Below are positions 32,916 to 43,600 of a stretch of 64,000 bases of DNA, piece by piece. The notes under the pieces are model-generated. The model was given only the letters and a program-made list of their open reading frames with translations. It was not told where the DNA came from and ran no database searches. The stretch comes from Tetracentron sinense (Eukaryota > Streptophyta > Magnoliopsida > Trochodendrales > Trochodendraceae). The translations under genes and the position numbers were made by a program. The first letter of the stretch is position 1. Each line of letters opens with the position of its first letter. The DNA lies in NCBI GenBank assembly GCA_015143295.1, contig CM026566.1:5443072-5507071 (forward strand), read 5' to 3'.

Positions 32916-35573
32916 TGTAGCACTCCGGAAATTTTCATAGCTAATGAATAGTATTTTCATGACCAATTGGCTTCCCACGTGGTAGAATAAATAAAAAATA
33001 GGGAAACGGAAGTCGGTGAACCATGTGCAACGTGTAAAAGGTGTAATTGGGCCCTAAGAATGTTGAAAAGGAGGTTGGAAACACCCCAAGGGGTCTTTAG
33101 GTAGAAAAACCCAGAAAATGGGATCTACGATCGATCGCACTCGGGGAAAAAGTTTCAGAATTGTATGCGATAGGTGGGTTCCAGGTGCAACAGATCGCAG
33201 AGGGTCTGCGATCGATCGCACTCAGTGGAAAACTTTCGGAATGGTGTGCGAGTGATCAGCTCCAGGTGCGATAGATCACACTGGGTGCTGCGATCGATCG
33301 CATGTGGTGCGCGATCGATCGCACTCAGTAAATGATTCTGGATTTGAGGTTTTAAGCTCTTGGCTTATGACTGGGCCTTCATTTTTGAGTTAACCTAAAT
33401 CTAAGGGAGAGAAAGAGGAGAAAGAGGAGAAGAGGAGATTTGGGGAAAACCTCCAAAGAGGGTTTAGATTTGGAGATCAAGGAGCTCAAGCTTGGAGATT
33501 TCCAAGCTAAGATCATCCTTCAACAAGTTGAAGGTTTCAAATCAAGGGTTTTTCTTCCAAATCAAGGGTTAATCTTCAAAGGTTAGTACACCTACTAACT
33601 ACTTTGGTAATAACCTAGATTTCTTTGTGAATGTAGGGTATTGATCTCCCCCATTTCTCCCTTTTTGGTTGTAATGTTTTAATTCCCCAAAATGAACAAG
33701 ATAATGAATGGTGTGGGATCTGTGAATGGATGAAGGGTAAGGCGATTGGATGTCGTATGTGTGTGATGTGTTGAGTGTGATGGAAAAATGGTGGAAGGGC
33801 AATGTATCAATAATACATGCACTTAATGTGTTTGATGGAATGCTTGAACCATAAGAACATGAACAAAAGACTATCAAGAAATATTGAATACCACTTGTGT
33901 GATAAAATGCATGAATGAGAATGCAATGAATTAAATGAAGAGTTATGAAAGCATGATTTATGTAGTTTTTCCTTAAATGGTGATTTTGTTCAAATACTCT
34001 ATATGCTTGTTAAATTCTCACACGACTATAATAAGAATTGAAATGCTATATGTGATTTTAAAAGGGTTGAACACCACACGTTGATAAAATGCATGAACGT
34101 GTTTGTAAATCTATGACTAAGGAAAACATGAATGAAAGTTAGAAAAATGTTGCATGCAAGGTGTTTGACGAAATGCATGAATGAGAAATTAACGAATTTA
34201 ATGAAAGCCATGAAAGCATGATTTCGTAGAATTCCCTCTAAATGGAGATTTTGATCAAATGCTTGCATATTACTCAAATTCTCACTTGATTATAAGTAGG
34301 ATTAAAATGCTATATGATAACTCTTAAATCATTCATGCTAGCATGATTTTCACTAATTTTCGCACACAAGCACGCATGCAAGCATGAACTGAGCTTTTCA
34401 AAATATAAGGATACATACAAGAACAGGACAAGAACAAGACACTTGATTTACGAACCGAATGATAAAGTCGGACATCGGGGCGGTTAAGGGTAGGGCATAT
34501 CCCCTAGATATGTCATACCTGGCTCACAAGAAAACAAACAAGTAAATTTGCTAATGTGTTCTGTTCCATTATAGTTCGGGCATTAGTAAAGCAAGTACAT
34601 GAATACTAGTGTGTTCCGTTCAATCATAGTCTGGGCATTAGTAAACAAGTGAAATGCTAGTGTGTTCCATTCAATCATAGTCCAGGCACTAGTCAAGGCA
34701 AGACAAGGATACTAATGTTTTCCATCCCATTATAGCTCGGGCATTAGTAAAGCATAGCAAGATCCTAATATATCCATCCATTTCATAGTTCGGGTACTAG
34801 TTAACCAAGACAAGCAAGAATAACAAGATCCTAGTATGTCCGTCTATTTCATAGTTCGGGTACTAGCTAATTAAAATAAGAGAATTAAAGAACTCATAAG
34901 ACTCACAAGATGTATCAGGAACTCACAAGATCCATAAGATGCACAAGAAACTCACAAGACTCAAAAGGTAATTGATATATGTTTTAGTTAAAGCATGGAC
35001 CTAAGATATGATTTTAATATGATGTTCTATATTTATATTTGTTATTTTGTTATTGCTTCCGCACTCTGATTATGTATATGTGATGATAAACTGTACCATG
35101 TATGACATATAATTGTTATTACTATTGTTAGCTAGTAGCTTGTACTCCCTGAGTATTCCATACTCAGCCATACATTTTATGTCGGCAGGTTCGTTCTACA
35201 TCGTATCCCAAGGCGTTAGATCAAGGTGGATACTAGAGGGCAGGAGCCTCCTAAGGATGCTATTGAGGACAATAAGGGTCTTGACATATGACCTTATGGT
35301 TGAGGGATACAGAGGGAGAGACATGTATTTTTGGTTTTTATTTCTGGGGTCATTTGTATCACTTGGGTTGGTAACCCAAGTTAAGGATTTCATGTACACG
35401 TCTTAAATTGTATTCAATTATTGTAAGCAATTATAGTGGTAATACAGTTAGGTCATTAAAGAAATTTTCAGTTCACTATTTAGCTTGCCTGATATACTCT
35501 TGCAGGATGGTTCAAATGATAAGTTACGACGCCAAAGTATCCTAACTCCTAGGGGGTATTTTGGGACGTGACA
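32916..35573 (+). repeat. Solo LTR of a Tekay-type Ty3/gypsy element
   Basis: 2658 bp from TGTAGCACTCCGGAAATTTT to GGTATTTTGGGACGTGACA, with no internal element sequence. Flanks ATCGA (32911-32915) and GTCGA (35574-35578) match at four of five bases, as expected for an aged 5-bp target duplication. It resembles the LTR at 60151-62511 read in reverse: similar start, similar end, and a shared hairpin followed by GGCAGGTTC (35149-35167 here). A solo LTR arises by recombination between the two LTRs of one element. Confidence 0.85.
33128..33322 (+). repeat. GCGATCGATCGC palindrome cluster in solo LTR
   Basis: Perfect copies: CGATCGATCG (33128-33137), TGCGATCGATCGCA (33207-33220, 33289-33302) and GCGATCGATCGC (33311-33322). 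Decayed copies such as GCGATAGATCACA lie between. The array sits about 210-410 bp into the LTR. Confidence 0.9.
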
Positions 35574-35578
35574 GTCGA

Positions 35579-35892
35579 GTTCGAATGAGTCAAGTTCGAG
35601 TCCTGTAAGTTCTTGTTGACTTTGTCTTAGGGATATCTTTTGGCTGGACTAGATCCTGTGGTTCTTCCCGTAAGGGTTTCCACGTAAAAATCCATGTGTT
35701 ATGGTTTGCTTGTTTCCCCTATTTCGCCTTTTAAAGTAAATCATCCCTTAAGTTAATAACTTAATTGTTAAAATATTAAAAAAAGGTAGATAGACTTATA
35801 GGGAGCCCTAACCATTCCCTTGAATTTGTGAGTTCTCAACTCAAACATAGATTTGAGGTTCACCTGATTTTTCAATAACTACTCACCGGACC
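35579..35892 (+). repeat. LTR-like sequence, right part
   Basis: Continuation of 31805-32915 after the solo LTR. Ends just before the outer integrase text resumes. Confidence 0.5.
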
Positions 35893-36407
35893 CGACACCG
35901 GCCACGCCATATTCCCTGGTCTTCGGCGGTGAAACAGTTCTCCTCTTAGAAATTCAAATTCTCTCCCTACGGGTAGCAATTCAACAGCCTATCACAAAAT
36001 AAGACTTAGCTAAGGTTCGTCTTACAGAGCTCGAAACTCTTTATGAACGTCGTCTCCAAGCCCAACAGAGTTTAGAGATGTATAGACAAAGGCTAACTAA
36101 TGCCATCAACAAAAGAATAAGGCTAAGGTATTTCAAAACAGGAGATTTGTCTTAATGGTCAGGACTCCAATCATCGCCACTCGTCGAACTAAGAGAAAGC
36201 TCGAACCAAAGTGGGAAGGGCCCTACGTCATCGAGAAGGTATATTCCAACGGAGCGTACCTATTGACTTCAATGGATGGAGAACGAATTATCCCTTCAAC
36301 CAATGCAAGATTCCTGAAGCGATATTACTCCTACGAATCGAAATGCTCGCTAGACCAAAACTTTAAAAGACAGTCTAGGAAAAATTTATAGTACCCTAAG
36401 GGGTGAC
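35893..36407 (+). pseudogene. Outer Ty3/gypsy element: integrase C-terminus
   Basis: After the LTR-like insert the outer pol resumes with TPATPYSLVFGGETVLLLEI, then ELETLYERRLQAQQSLEMYR and the GPY-type end RKLEPKWEGPYVIEKVYSNG, finishing RFLKRYYS. One stop (TAA in KTGDLS, about 36150) and small indels break it. The following CTAGG.AAAAATT...CCCTAAGGGGTG text is the first unit of the element's 3' tandem tail, which continues at 59798. Confidence 0.85.
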
Positions 36408-36715
36408 TGTTGATGATGGTTATTGAAAAGTTTGATTTGTGAAATTTTGAATTTAAGGACGTTGTTCATAATTCAATAAAATAATGACACGTGGCTCAAA
36501 GGACGTTCTAGCATATTACACATACTAAAATCCTTTTTAAGAATTGATTAACAGAATTCCATGTTTATCTGATAATGATGGCTCTGGTCATTAATGATCA
36601 ATGATTTTAAGCCCTTATGCTTTTAGTTCATAAAAGGATTTTTTGCTTATTAATGACAATTTTACCCTTATGTCACTGATGAAAGTTGAAACTATTGCGT
36701 CTTTCACGCTATTGA

Positions 36716-36960
36716 CACAGATTCAAGTCCTAACGCCTTTGGATATTGTTTCAGGCTCTAACGCCTTCAGATATCATTTCAGGCTCTAACACCTTCAAAT
36801 AGCATTTCAGACTCTAACGCCTTTGGATATTGTTTCAAGCTCTAACGCCTTTGGATGCTGTTTCAGGCTTTAATGCCTTTGATATTGATTCAAGCTTCAA
36901 CGCCTTCGGATATTCTATATGGCTTCAGTACCTCACTCTGGCTTACAACGCCTTTCTCAT
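36716..36960 (+). repeat. 29-30-bp tandem array in Tat LTR
   Basis: About eight units around the phrase CTCTAACGCCTTTGGATATT with TTTCAGG spacers. The same array is in the 3' LTR at about 58316-58560. Confidence 0.85.
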
Positions 36961-37198
36961 GATGATGGGTGTGGTATGGATTTGTACACCTCCTTGTATG
37001 CCTTTCTGAGGACTTCTGCCAGAAAGGAGATTTGATTTGTCAGGGGTGAACAGTATGGATTGGTACCTCCCCGTGGGAATGAGTGTGGCTGTTTCCCCTC
37101 ATTACCTATTCCAGTGGAGCATGGATTACTTCCTGGGCTGACAGTCAGGGAGAAAGCATTGAGGATGATTTTTTTTCCTCAGTTTCTCTTAAGGCCTG

Positions 37199-37464
37199 AC
37201 GGGAAGGGTGTCCTCGTCCAACACCTATGATTTCCCTATTAGGACCTGAGTTACGGGAAGGGTGTCCTCGTCCAACACCTATGATTTCCCTATTGGACCT
37301 GAGTTACGGGAAGGGTGTCCTCGTCCAACACCTATGATTTCCCTATTGGACCTGAGTTACGGGAAGGGTGTCCTCGTCCAACACCTATGATTTCCCTATT
37401 GGACCTGAGTTACGGGAAGGGTGTCTTCGTCCAACACCTATGATTTCCCTATAGGACTTGAGAT
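37199..37464 (+). repeat. 53-bp tandem array (five units) in Tat LTR, each able to fold
   Basis: Five nearly identical units starting ACGGGAAGGGTGTCC. Each unit contains GGTGT and ACACC, nine bases apart, inside GGGAA and TTCCC, so every unit can form a hairpin. The copy in the 3' LTR is at 58799-59064. The very low divergence between units implies recent expansion or homogenisation. Confidence 0.9.
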
Positions 37465-37865
37465 GATTATTAGATGAATTATTATCATCGTTATTATTAT
37501 TATTACTATCATGATTATTACTCTAGAGGAGTGTTGACTGTCTGAACACTAATATATTACCTCAGTAGGACAGTACACCATGAAAGCGTATGACCCGCTT
37601 TCACGATGTGGTTACCAATTGCTTTTGGGGGAGGATGATGAGTTGTGGTTTGGAGGGCTTAGATAGAATTTGTTAAAAGATGGATATTGAGAATACCGCT
37701 TTTAACCTTTGAAGAATATATCTGAAAGCTTTGGTCATAAAAGCTTAAAGGAGGTATGGTGACAAAACGCCTTTATCTTGATGAAATCCAATATTTTCTC
37801 TCTAAAAGTCAGTTACAAAAACGGTTATGACAGCTGTACAAGTTAGTTACAATTTTGATAATCAC

Positions 37866-37875
37866 CTATAAATAG
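37866..37875 (+). promoter_or_regulatory. TATA box of Tat LTR
   Basis: CTATAAATAG, flanked by CAC on the left and AGGTG on the right, so that CACCT and AGGTG form an inverted pair around it. Copy in the 3' LTR at 59466-59475. Confidence 0.75.
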
Positions 37876-38201
37876 AGGTGACCCCTCCTTGATAAGGGAG
37901 AGACTTTCCTTGAGTTCCCAGAAGATTTTCCAAGAACAACCAGATTTTTTAAAAAGAATTTACAGAGAGAGAAAGTAAAGGATTCATCAAGAAAAACATT
38001 CTGTCACTACTTTTCTTCATCGTTCTTTCTTCTCTCCCTCTAAATCATCTCCTTCTCTTTCCCTTTCTTCCTTCTTGTGTTCTCTGAATCATTTCTCCCA
38101 AAAATAACTCAATTTAGAACGGTCCGGATATCGGATTTAGGCTAGAATGAGGTTGCAGTAAACCCCATTTCTTCAAGAATCAAAACACCCCCCTACATTT
38201 T

Positions 38202-38219
38202 TGGCGACTCTGCTGGGGA
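38202..38219 (+). promoter_or_regulatory. Tat primer-binding site
   Basis: TGGCGACTCTGCTGGGGA four bases after the LTR, the same type as in the Ogre-like element. Confidence 0.85.
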
Positions 38220-38246
38220 AATTTCTGTAACAATTTTTGAGAGAAA

Positions 38247-40664
38247 ATGGTGACTAAAAGAGGTGCTTCGTCCCAAGCACATGTGGTTCAAGAAGAAAAT
38301 AGGGAAGAATCTCATACTTCCAGAGTGGAAGTTCCTGATCTTTCTGCTGTTCTTGGGCCTTTTCTTGCTCAGTTTCAGGCAACCCAAGTGCAGATGCAAG
38401 CCCAGATGCAGGCTATCCAAACTCAGGTAGCAGCTCAGTTAGCAGCATCAGAAAAACAAATGCAGGAGTTTTTCAAGAAAGTCCATCGTGAAGATAATGT
38501 TCGCAATTCAGAGAGGTTGCAGGAGCGTACACCTTCTCCATCTCAACATGACGAAGAAAATGACGTGCACAATAATCCTCCCAGGAAAGATCCTATTCCT
38601 TCTTCTCCACCCTGCAATCATCATGAACAAGAAGGGAGGCATTCCTCATATATGACAGCCGAGGATTTCTCTGAAATGTTTGAAAAGGAGCAAGCAAAAC
38701 GCTCTGGACTTTCGAATGCTTTCGATGCTAGACCCCCCTTTTCAGCAAGAATCATGAGAATGGAATATCCAGTAGGATATATCACACCTCAATTCACTCT
38801 TTACAATGGAAGAACTGGAAATGCTCGAGAGCATGTGATGCGCTTCACTGATGCATTAAGCAGATATGCTAACAATGAAGAGCTTCGTCTCCGCGAATTT
38901 GCTAAATCTTTGACTGATCGTGCCTTCACTTGGTACACAACTTTGGCTCCAAACTCTATTCACTCTTGGGAAGAAATGGTCACTATCTTCTCCAAGAAGT
39001 TCTTCTCTGTAGAAGACCGTGTTACTCTCAATACCTTGTCGAAAGAGCGGCAAAGACCTAATGAAGATCTGACACAATATGTTCGCCGCTTTCGATATTT
39101 GGTTTTAGATTGTCATGAACCAACAACTGAGGAGCAACTTGTACAAATATGTGTTGATGGAGCAGCAAAAGAATACAGAGCTTATTTGGAGGTAGCTACT
39201 ATCCCCTCTTTTGAAAAGCTTTATGATGTTTCTCAAAGGCTCAACACAGTCATATCAAGAGCAACCCTACCAAAGTACGAAGATAGATATGGTAGGAGGG
39301 ATAAGAGAGAATCAGCAATGGCGGCAGAAAATTCTGGAAGGCGGCCGTTTCAAAAAAATACTTCTTATCAGTCTGACAAAAAACCAAAGTACAACCCAGA
39401 AAGCATTCCACCTCCTTTTCCCTGCAGCATGGCCGAAGTACTACGAATTGTGGAAGTATGGATTGCTGATGGCGTTTTGTACTTACCATCACCATTCCAA
39501 AAGCCTACAGAAGAGGAGAAACGAAGCAGCAAATACTGTGTGTATCACCAAACCATACGCCATTCAACAAAAGATTGTTTCTCTCTAAGGCGGATTTTTA
39601 ATGACAAAATAGCCGCTGGACACCTGAAAATTTCAACTACTCCTGAAGGATCTGTCCATCAGGATCCTTTGCCTAATCATAAAGTGAAGGATGTGATTGC
39701 TATGGTCTGTCATAACTCGGCAATTGTTACAGAAAAAGAAATTGAAGATGAAATAATCCATAATGATCAGTCAGCAATAGAAACTCTTTCACAGAGTTCA
39801 AAGTTTAAAAACTTCTTCGACCAGATGCATTTCTCAAAAGCGGCAAGAATAGCTGCGACAGCGGCTTTGACAACAGTTGCAGAAATTCATTCAGAACATT
39901 GTTTTCTTGCCTATTCTGCTACAAGAAAAGCAATACCGGAAATTCAAGATGTGAGTTTTACTGCTGATGATATGAAAGCTTCATCGTTAGCTCACAACAA
40001 GCCTTTGTATGTTACAGTTTTAATAAATTCTATTGAGGCAAAAAGAGCACTGATAGACCCTGGGTCTTCTTTGAACCTTATCCCATTATCAACAGCAATA
40101 GCAATGGGATTAGATCCTTCAAAAATTTCTAAGCAGCCAATAGAAATTTCAGGATTTGGAGGACAGTGCCAGAACACTATTGGCTATGCTACTATTAATC
40201 TTCAAGTGGGGCCAATAAATTCAGCAATAAGAGTCCATGTTATTGAAGCCAATGTAAGCTATCATATTCTTCTTGGCCGCCCTTGGATTCACAAGTTCCA
40301 GCTAATACCATCAACATTTCATCAATGTGTTAAAGGAATATACAAAGGAAAAGTCATCAGAATATTAGCAACTGCCACACCCTTTGATAAAGCCGAAGCT
40401 CATATTTCAGAGGCATTGTTTTATGATGAGTTAGCTGAAGAAGGTGAGACCGCTTTTGAAAAGGCTAAAGGAGTTATGCCACCATCATCCACTATTTTAA
40501 CGCCATCAGAAATTTCAAAGGCCTCAAAAAGACCCCGAGACGAAAGTGTGAAAACAGAAATTCTAAGGGGGAATGCTATCAAAGAATCAAGAACTGGGGG
40601 CTGTAAGAGGGTGGTGCAACCAGATGGAAGGGTTGTATATCTTATGACAATCAAAGGAAACTGA
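38247..40664 (+). CDS. Tat gag-protease (805 aa)
   Basis: Particle protein plus protease of the element. An N-terminal Gln-rich, coiled-coil-prone segment (about residues 30-75) precedes a Ty3-type gag core (about 170-320: FTLYNGRTGNAREHVMRFTD, SWEEMVTIFSKKFF). A zinc-knuckle-like CVYHQTIRHSTKDC is at about 432-445, where the usual Gly is Arg. The aspartic protease site ALIDPGSSLNLIPLSTAIAM is near residue 604; Pro replaces the common Thr/Ser/Gly after Asp. The flap-like LLGRPWIHKFQLIP follows. It ends 25 bases before pol, which is in the +1 frame, so pol expression needs a shift, reinitiation or splicing. The start is the first Met after the primer site, in a good context. Confidence 0.93.
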   Translation: MVTKRGASSQAHVVQEENREESHTSRVEVPDLSAVLGPFLAQFQATQVQMQAQMQAIQTQVAAQLAASEKQMQEFFKKVHREDNVRNSERLQERTPSPSQHDEENDVHNNPPRKDPIPSSPPCNHHEQEGRHSSYMTAEDFSEMFEKEQAKRSGLSNAFDARPPFSARIMRMEYPVGYITPQFTLYNGRTGNAREHVMRFTDALSRYANNEELRLREFAKSLTDRAFTWYTTLAPNSIHSWEEMVTIFSKKFFSVEDRVTLNTLSKERQRPNEDLTQYVRRFRYLVLDCHEPTTEEQLVQICVDGAAKEYRAYLEVATIPSFEKLYDVSQRLNTVISRATLPKYEDRYGRRDKRESAMAAENSGRRPFQKNTSYQSDKKPKYNPESIPPPFPCSMAEVLRIVEVWIADGVLYLPSPFQKPTEEEKRSSKYCVYHQTIRHSTKDCFSLRRIFNDKIAAGHLKISTTPEGSVHQDPLPNHKVKDVIAMVCHNSAIVTEKEIEDEIIHNDQSAIETLSQSSKFKNFFDQMHFSKAARIAATAALTTVAEIHSEHCFLAYSATRKAIPEIQDVSFTADDMKASSLAHNKPLYVTVLINSIEAKRALIDPGSSLNLIPLSTAIAMGLDPSKISKQPIEISGFGGQCQNTIGYATINLQVGPINSAIRVHVIEANVSYHILLGRPWIHKFQLIPSTFHQCVKGIYKGKVIRILATATPFDKAEAHISEALFYDELAEEGETAFEKAKGVMPPSSTILTPSEISKASKRPRDESVKTEILRGNAIKESRTGGCKRVVQPDGRVVYLMTIKGN

Positions 40665-40689
40665 TTCATCAAAAGAAAATCAGATTCCC

Positions 40690-43600
40690 GTGATGGATCA
40701 AATATTTCAAACAGAAGAAACAAGCGAAATTGAGGAAGCACCAGAACAGATGCAGGATGGTGTAAAAGCGGTACAAGAATGTCTTGAAGAAGTAAACATT
40801 GCAGAAAGTTTATCAGAAAAACGTCCGGTACTCATCAGTTCCAAGTTGGCCACGAGAGAAAAAGAAGAATTAGTAAATTTGCTCAAAGAGTACCGAGATA
40901 TTTTTGCATGGAATTATGAAGAAATGCCGGGGTTGGATCCTACATTGGTCACACATAAATTGAATATTGAGCCAGGATATGTACCAATGAAGCAAATGCC
41001 AAGAAAATTCAGACCAGATATTGAAGATCAAATTAAAATAGAAGTTGAAAAGCTTTTGAAAGCAGGTTTTATCAAGCCAATTCAACATCCAACTTGGTTA
41101 GCCAATATTGTACCAGTCAAAAAGAAGAATGGGCAAATTCGTTGCTGTGTTGATTTCCGGGATTTAAACAAGGCATGCCCAAAAGATGAATTTCCTCTAC
41201 CCAATATGGACCTATTAGTTGATGCAACAGCAGGTCATGATGCTTTTTCATTCATGGACGGTTATAGTGGTTACAATCAGATTAAGATGGCAGCAGAAGA
41301 TGCAGAAAAAACCGCCTTTCGGACACCAATTGGAAATTTTTATTATACAGTTATGCCATTTGGGTTGAGAAATGCCGGGGCTACTTACCAAAGAGCTATG
41401 ACAGCCATTTTTCATGATATGTTCCATAATACAGTGGAAGATTATGTGGATGATATTGTTATTAAATCACGAAAGCGTTGCAGTCATGTTGAGGATCTAA
41501 GAAGAGTTTTTCAACGATGCCGCCATTATCAGTTAAAAATGAATCCGTTAAAATGCGCTTTCAAAGTGTCTGCAGGCAAATTCCTGGGGTTCATTGTGAA
41601 TAGGCAAGGTATAGATGTTGATCCTACAAAAGCTCAAGCAATTGCATCCATGACAGCCCCAAGCACAGTCAAAGAGTTGAAAAGTTTCTTAGGGAAGGTA
41701 TCCTATATAAGAAGATTCATACCAGGACTAGCAGCTGTCACAGTACCCCTTATGCCGCTCCTACGGAAGAACTGTGTATTCAAATGGGAATCAGTGCATG
41801 AAAAAGCTTTCAAACAACTTCAACAAATGATGAGTTCAACAGCAACTATGATGGCACCAATCCCAAAGAAGCCTTTGGTCCTGTATCTGGCTTCAACAGA
41901 AACCGCTATTGGAGCTCTTCTAGCCCAAGAAGATTTGTCTGGTTATGAGCGGCCAATATACTATCTCAGCAGAATTCTCAGAGATGCAGAATTGAGATAC
42001 CTTCGGATTGAAAGAAGTTGTTTATCTCTGATCTATGCCTTACAAAAATTCCGTCATTATTTACTATCTCATAAGATTTTTCTGATGACAAAATCTGATC
42101 CAATCAAATATCTCATGTCAAAACCAGTTCTTTCAGGACGAGCAGCTAAGTGGCTCCTTTCATTATCAGAATTTGATATTACATGCCTTTGCCCTCGTGC
42201 CATCAAAGGACAAGCAGTAGCAGATCTATTGGCAAATTTCCCAGGAAATGATGATTTGATATTAAGAGAAGAACTACCAGGAGAATTCCCTGAAGCAATG
42301 ACTATTGAAGCAGAAGAGGAATGGTTCATGTATTTTGACGGATCTAAAACTGCAGATTCAGCTGGGGCAGGTATTGTGTTAAAAGCTCCTGGGGGTGAGG
42401 TAATGTCTTTTTCTTTCAAATTGGATTTTCCTTGCTCTAACAATATAGCAGAATATGAAGCTCTTCTCATAGGCTTGTCAATTGCTAAAGAGTTAAAGGC
42501 CAAAAGAATAAATGTAATAGGAGATTCCAATTTGGTAATTAGTCAAATGGAAGGGTCATTCAATGTAAAAGATGTTGGTTTGGCTCCCTACAGAACAGCG
42601 GTTCAAAGAATAATGACTAATTTTGATAAAATAGAATTCAAATATCAAGAGCGTACAAGAAACCGCCATGCTGATGCACTTGCTACTTTGGCATCAAAGT
42701 TAATATTTGAAGGAGAATCTTCTCAGGTGGTAATTGAAAGGCGTATAATAGCTACACCGCTGATGGAAGAATTATGTGACACAGAATCAGAAGAAGCAGA
42801 TTGGAGAGAACCAATTTTGAAGGATGTCTTCTGCCTTAATGATTCAACAGTAGTCCCTACTACAACACTGAAAGTCTTAAAAAATTTCTTACAGATAAAT
42901 GGGGATCTGTATTTCAAAGGGCCCGAAGGAGTTTTGATGAGATGTGTTGGAATAAAAGAAGCTAAGAAACAAATGATGCAAATCCACACAAAAATATGTG
43001 GGTATAATCCTTCTGTTAGTCTGTATAGGAGGTTACAGCGTTTTGGAATATACTGGCCAACAATGGAAAAAGATGCTGCTATGTTACAGAAAGAATGTTC
43101 TGATTGTCAAATATTGCCAGATAAAGAAGAATGTCACTTTACAAATTCTTGGGAAGATTGGAAAAAACCATACAATGACTACTTCACAGATGGAATAATG
43201 CCTACTGATCAAAAGGAATCCTTCAAGTTTAAGAAGAAAGTTGCCAAATTCTATTTTGACAAAGGAGAATTATTCAGAAAAGGATATAACGGTATTGCTC
43301 TCAAGTGCTTGTCTGGAAAGGAGATCGAAATAGCGTTGCATGAAGCTCATAGTGGAGATTGTGGTGTTCACCAAGGAAAAAGAAAACTGTTTCAACACAT
43401 TTTGGGGTTGGGATATTATTGGCCAACCATGGAGGCAGATTCACACCTATATGTTCAAAGCTGTCATCAGTGTCAGATAAGAGGAAATGTTATTCATGCA
43501 CCTGCACAATCTCTACGGTATGTCTCTACGCCCTGGCCCTTCCATACTTGGGGGCTAGATTTAATTGGACCTGTTAATCCTCCTGCTGAAGGATATGTTT

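Larger units (their letters stand above)
36408..38197 (+). repeat. Tat 5' LTR
   Basis: 1790 bp, TGTTGATGATGG to CCCCCCTACA. Two tandem arrays lie in U3 and a TATA box at 37866. Confidence 0.95.

Noticed and set aside
35113..35406. 97-aa plus-strand frame
   Set aside because: Lies within the solo LTR; no recognisable protein and not conserved in the related LTR.
36720..37464. CRISPR-like array of spaced repeats
   Set aside because: The repeats are ordinary head-to-tail units without unique spacers, inside a plant LTR.
42069..42530. 153-aa minus-strand frame inside Tat pol (also 51102-51563)
   Set aside because: Shadow of pol; identical in both copies only because pol is duplicated. No start context or domain.
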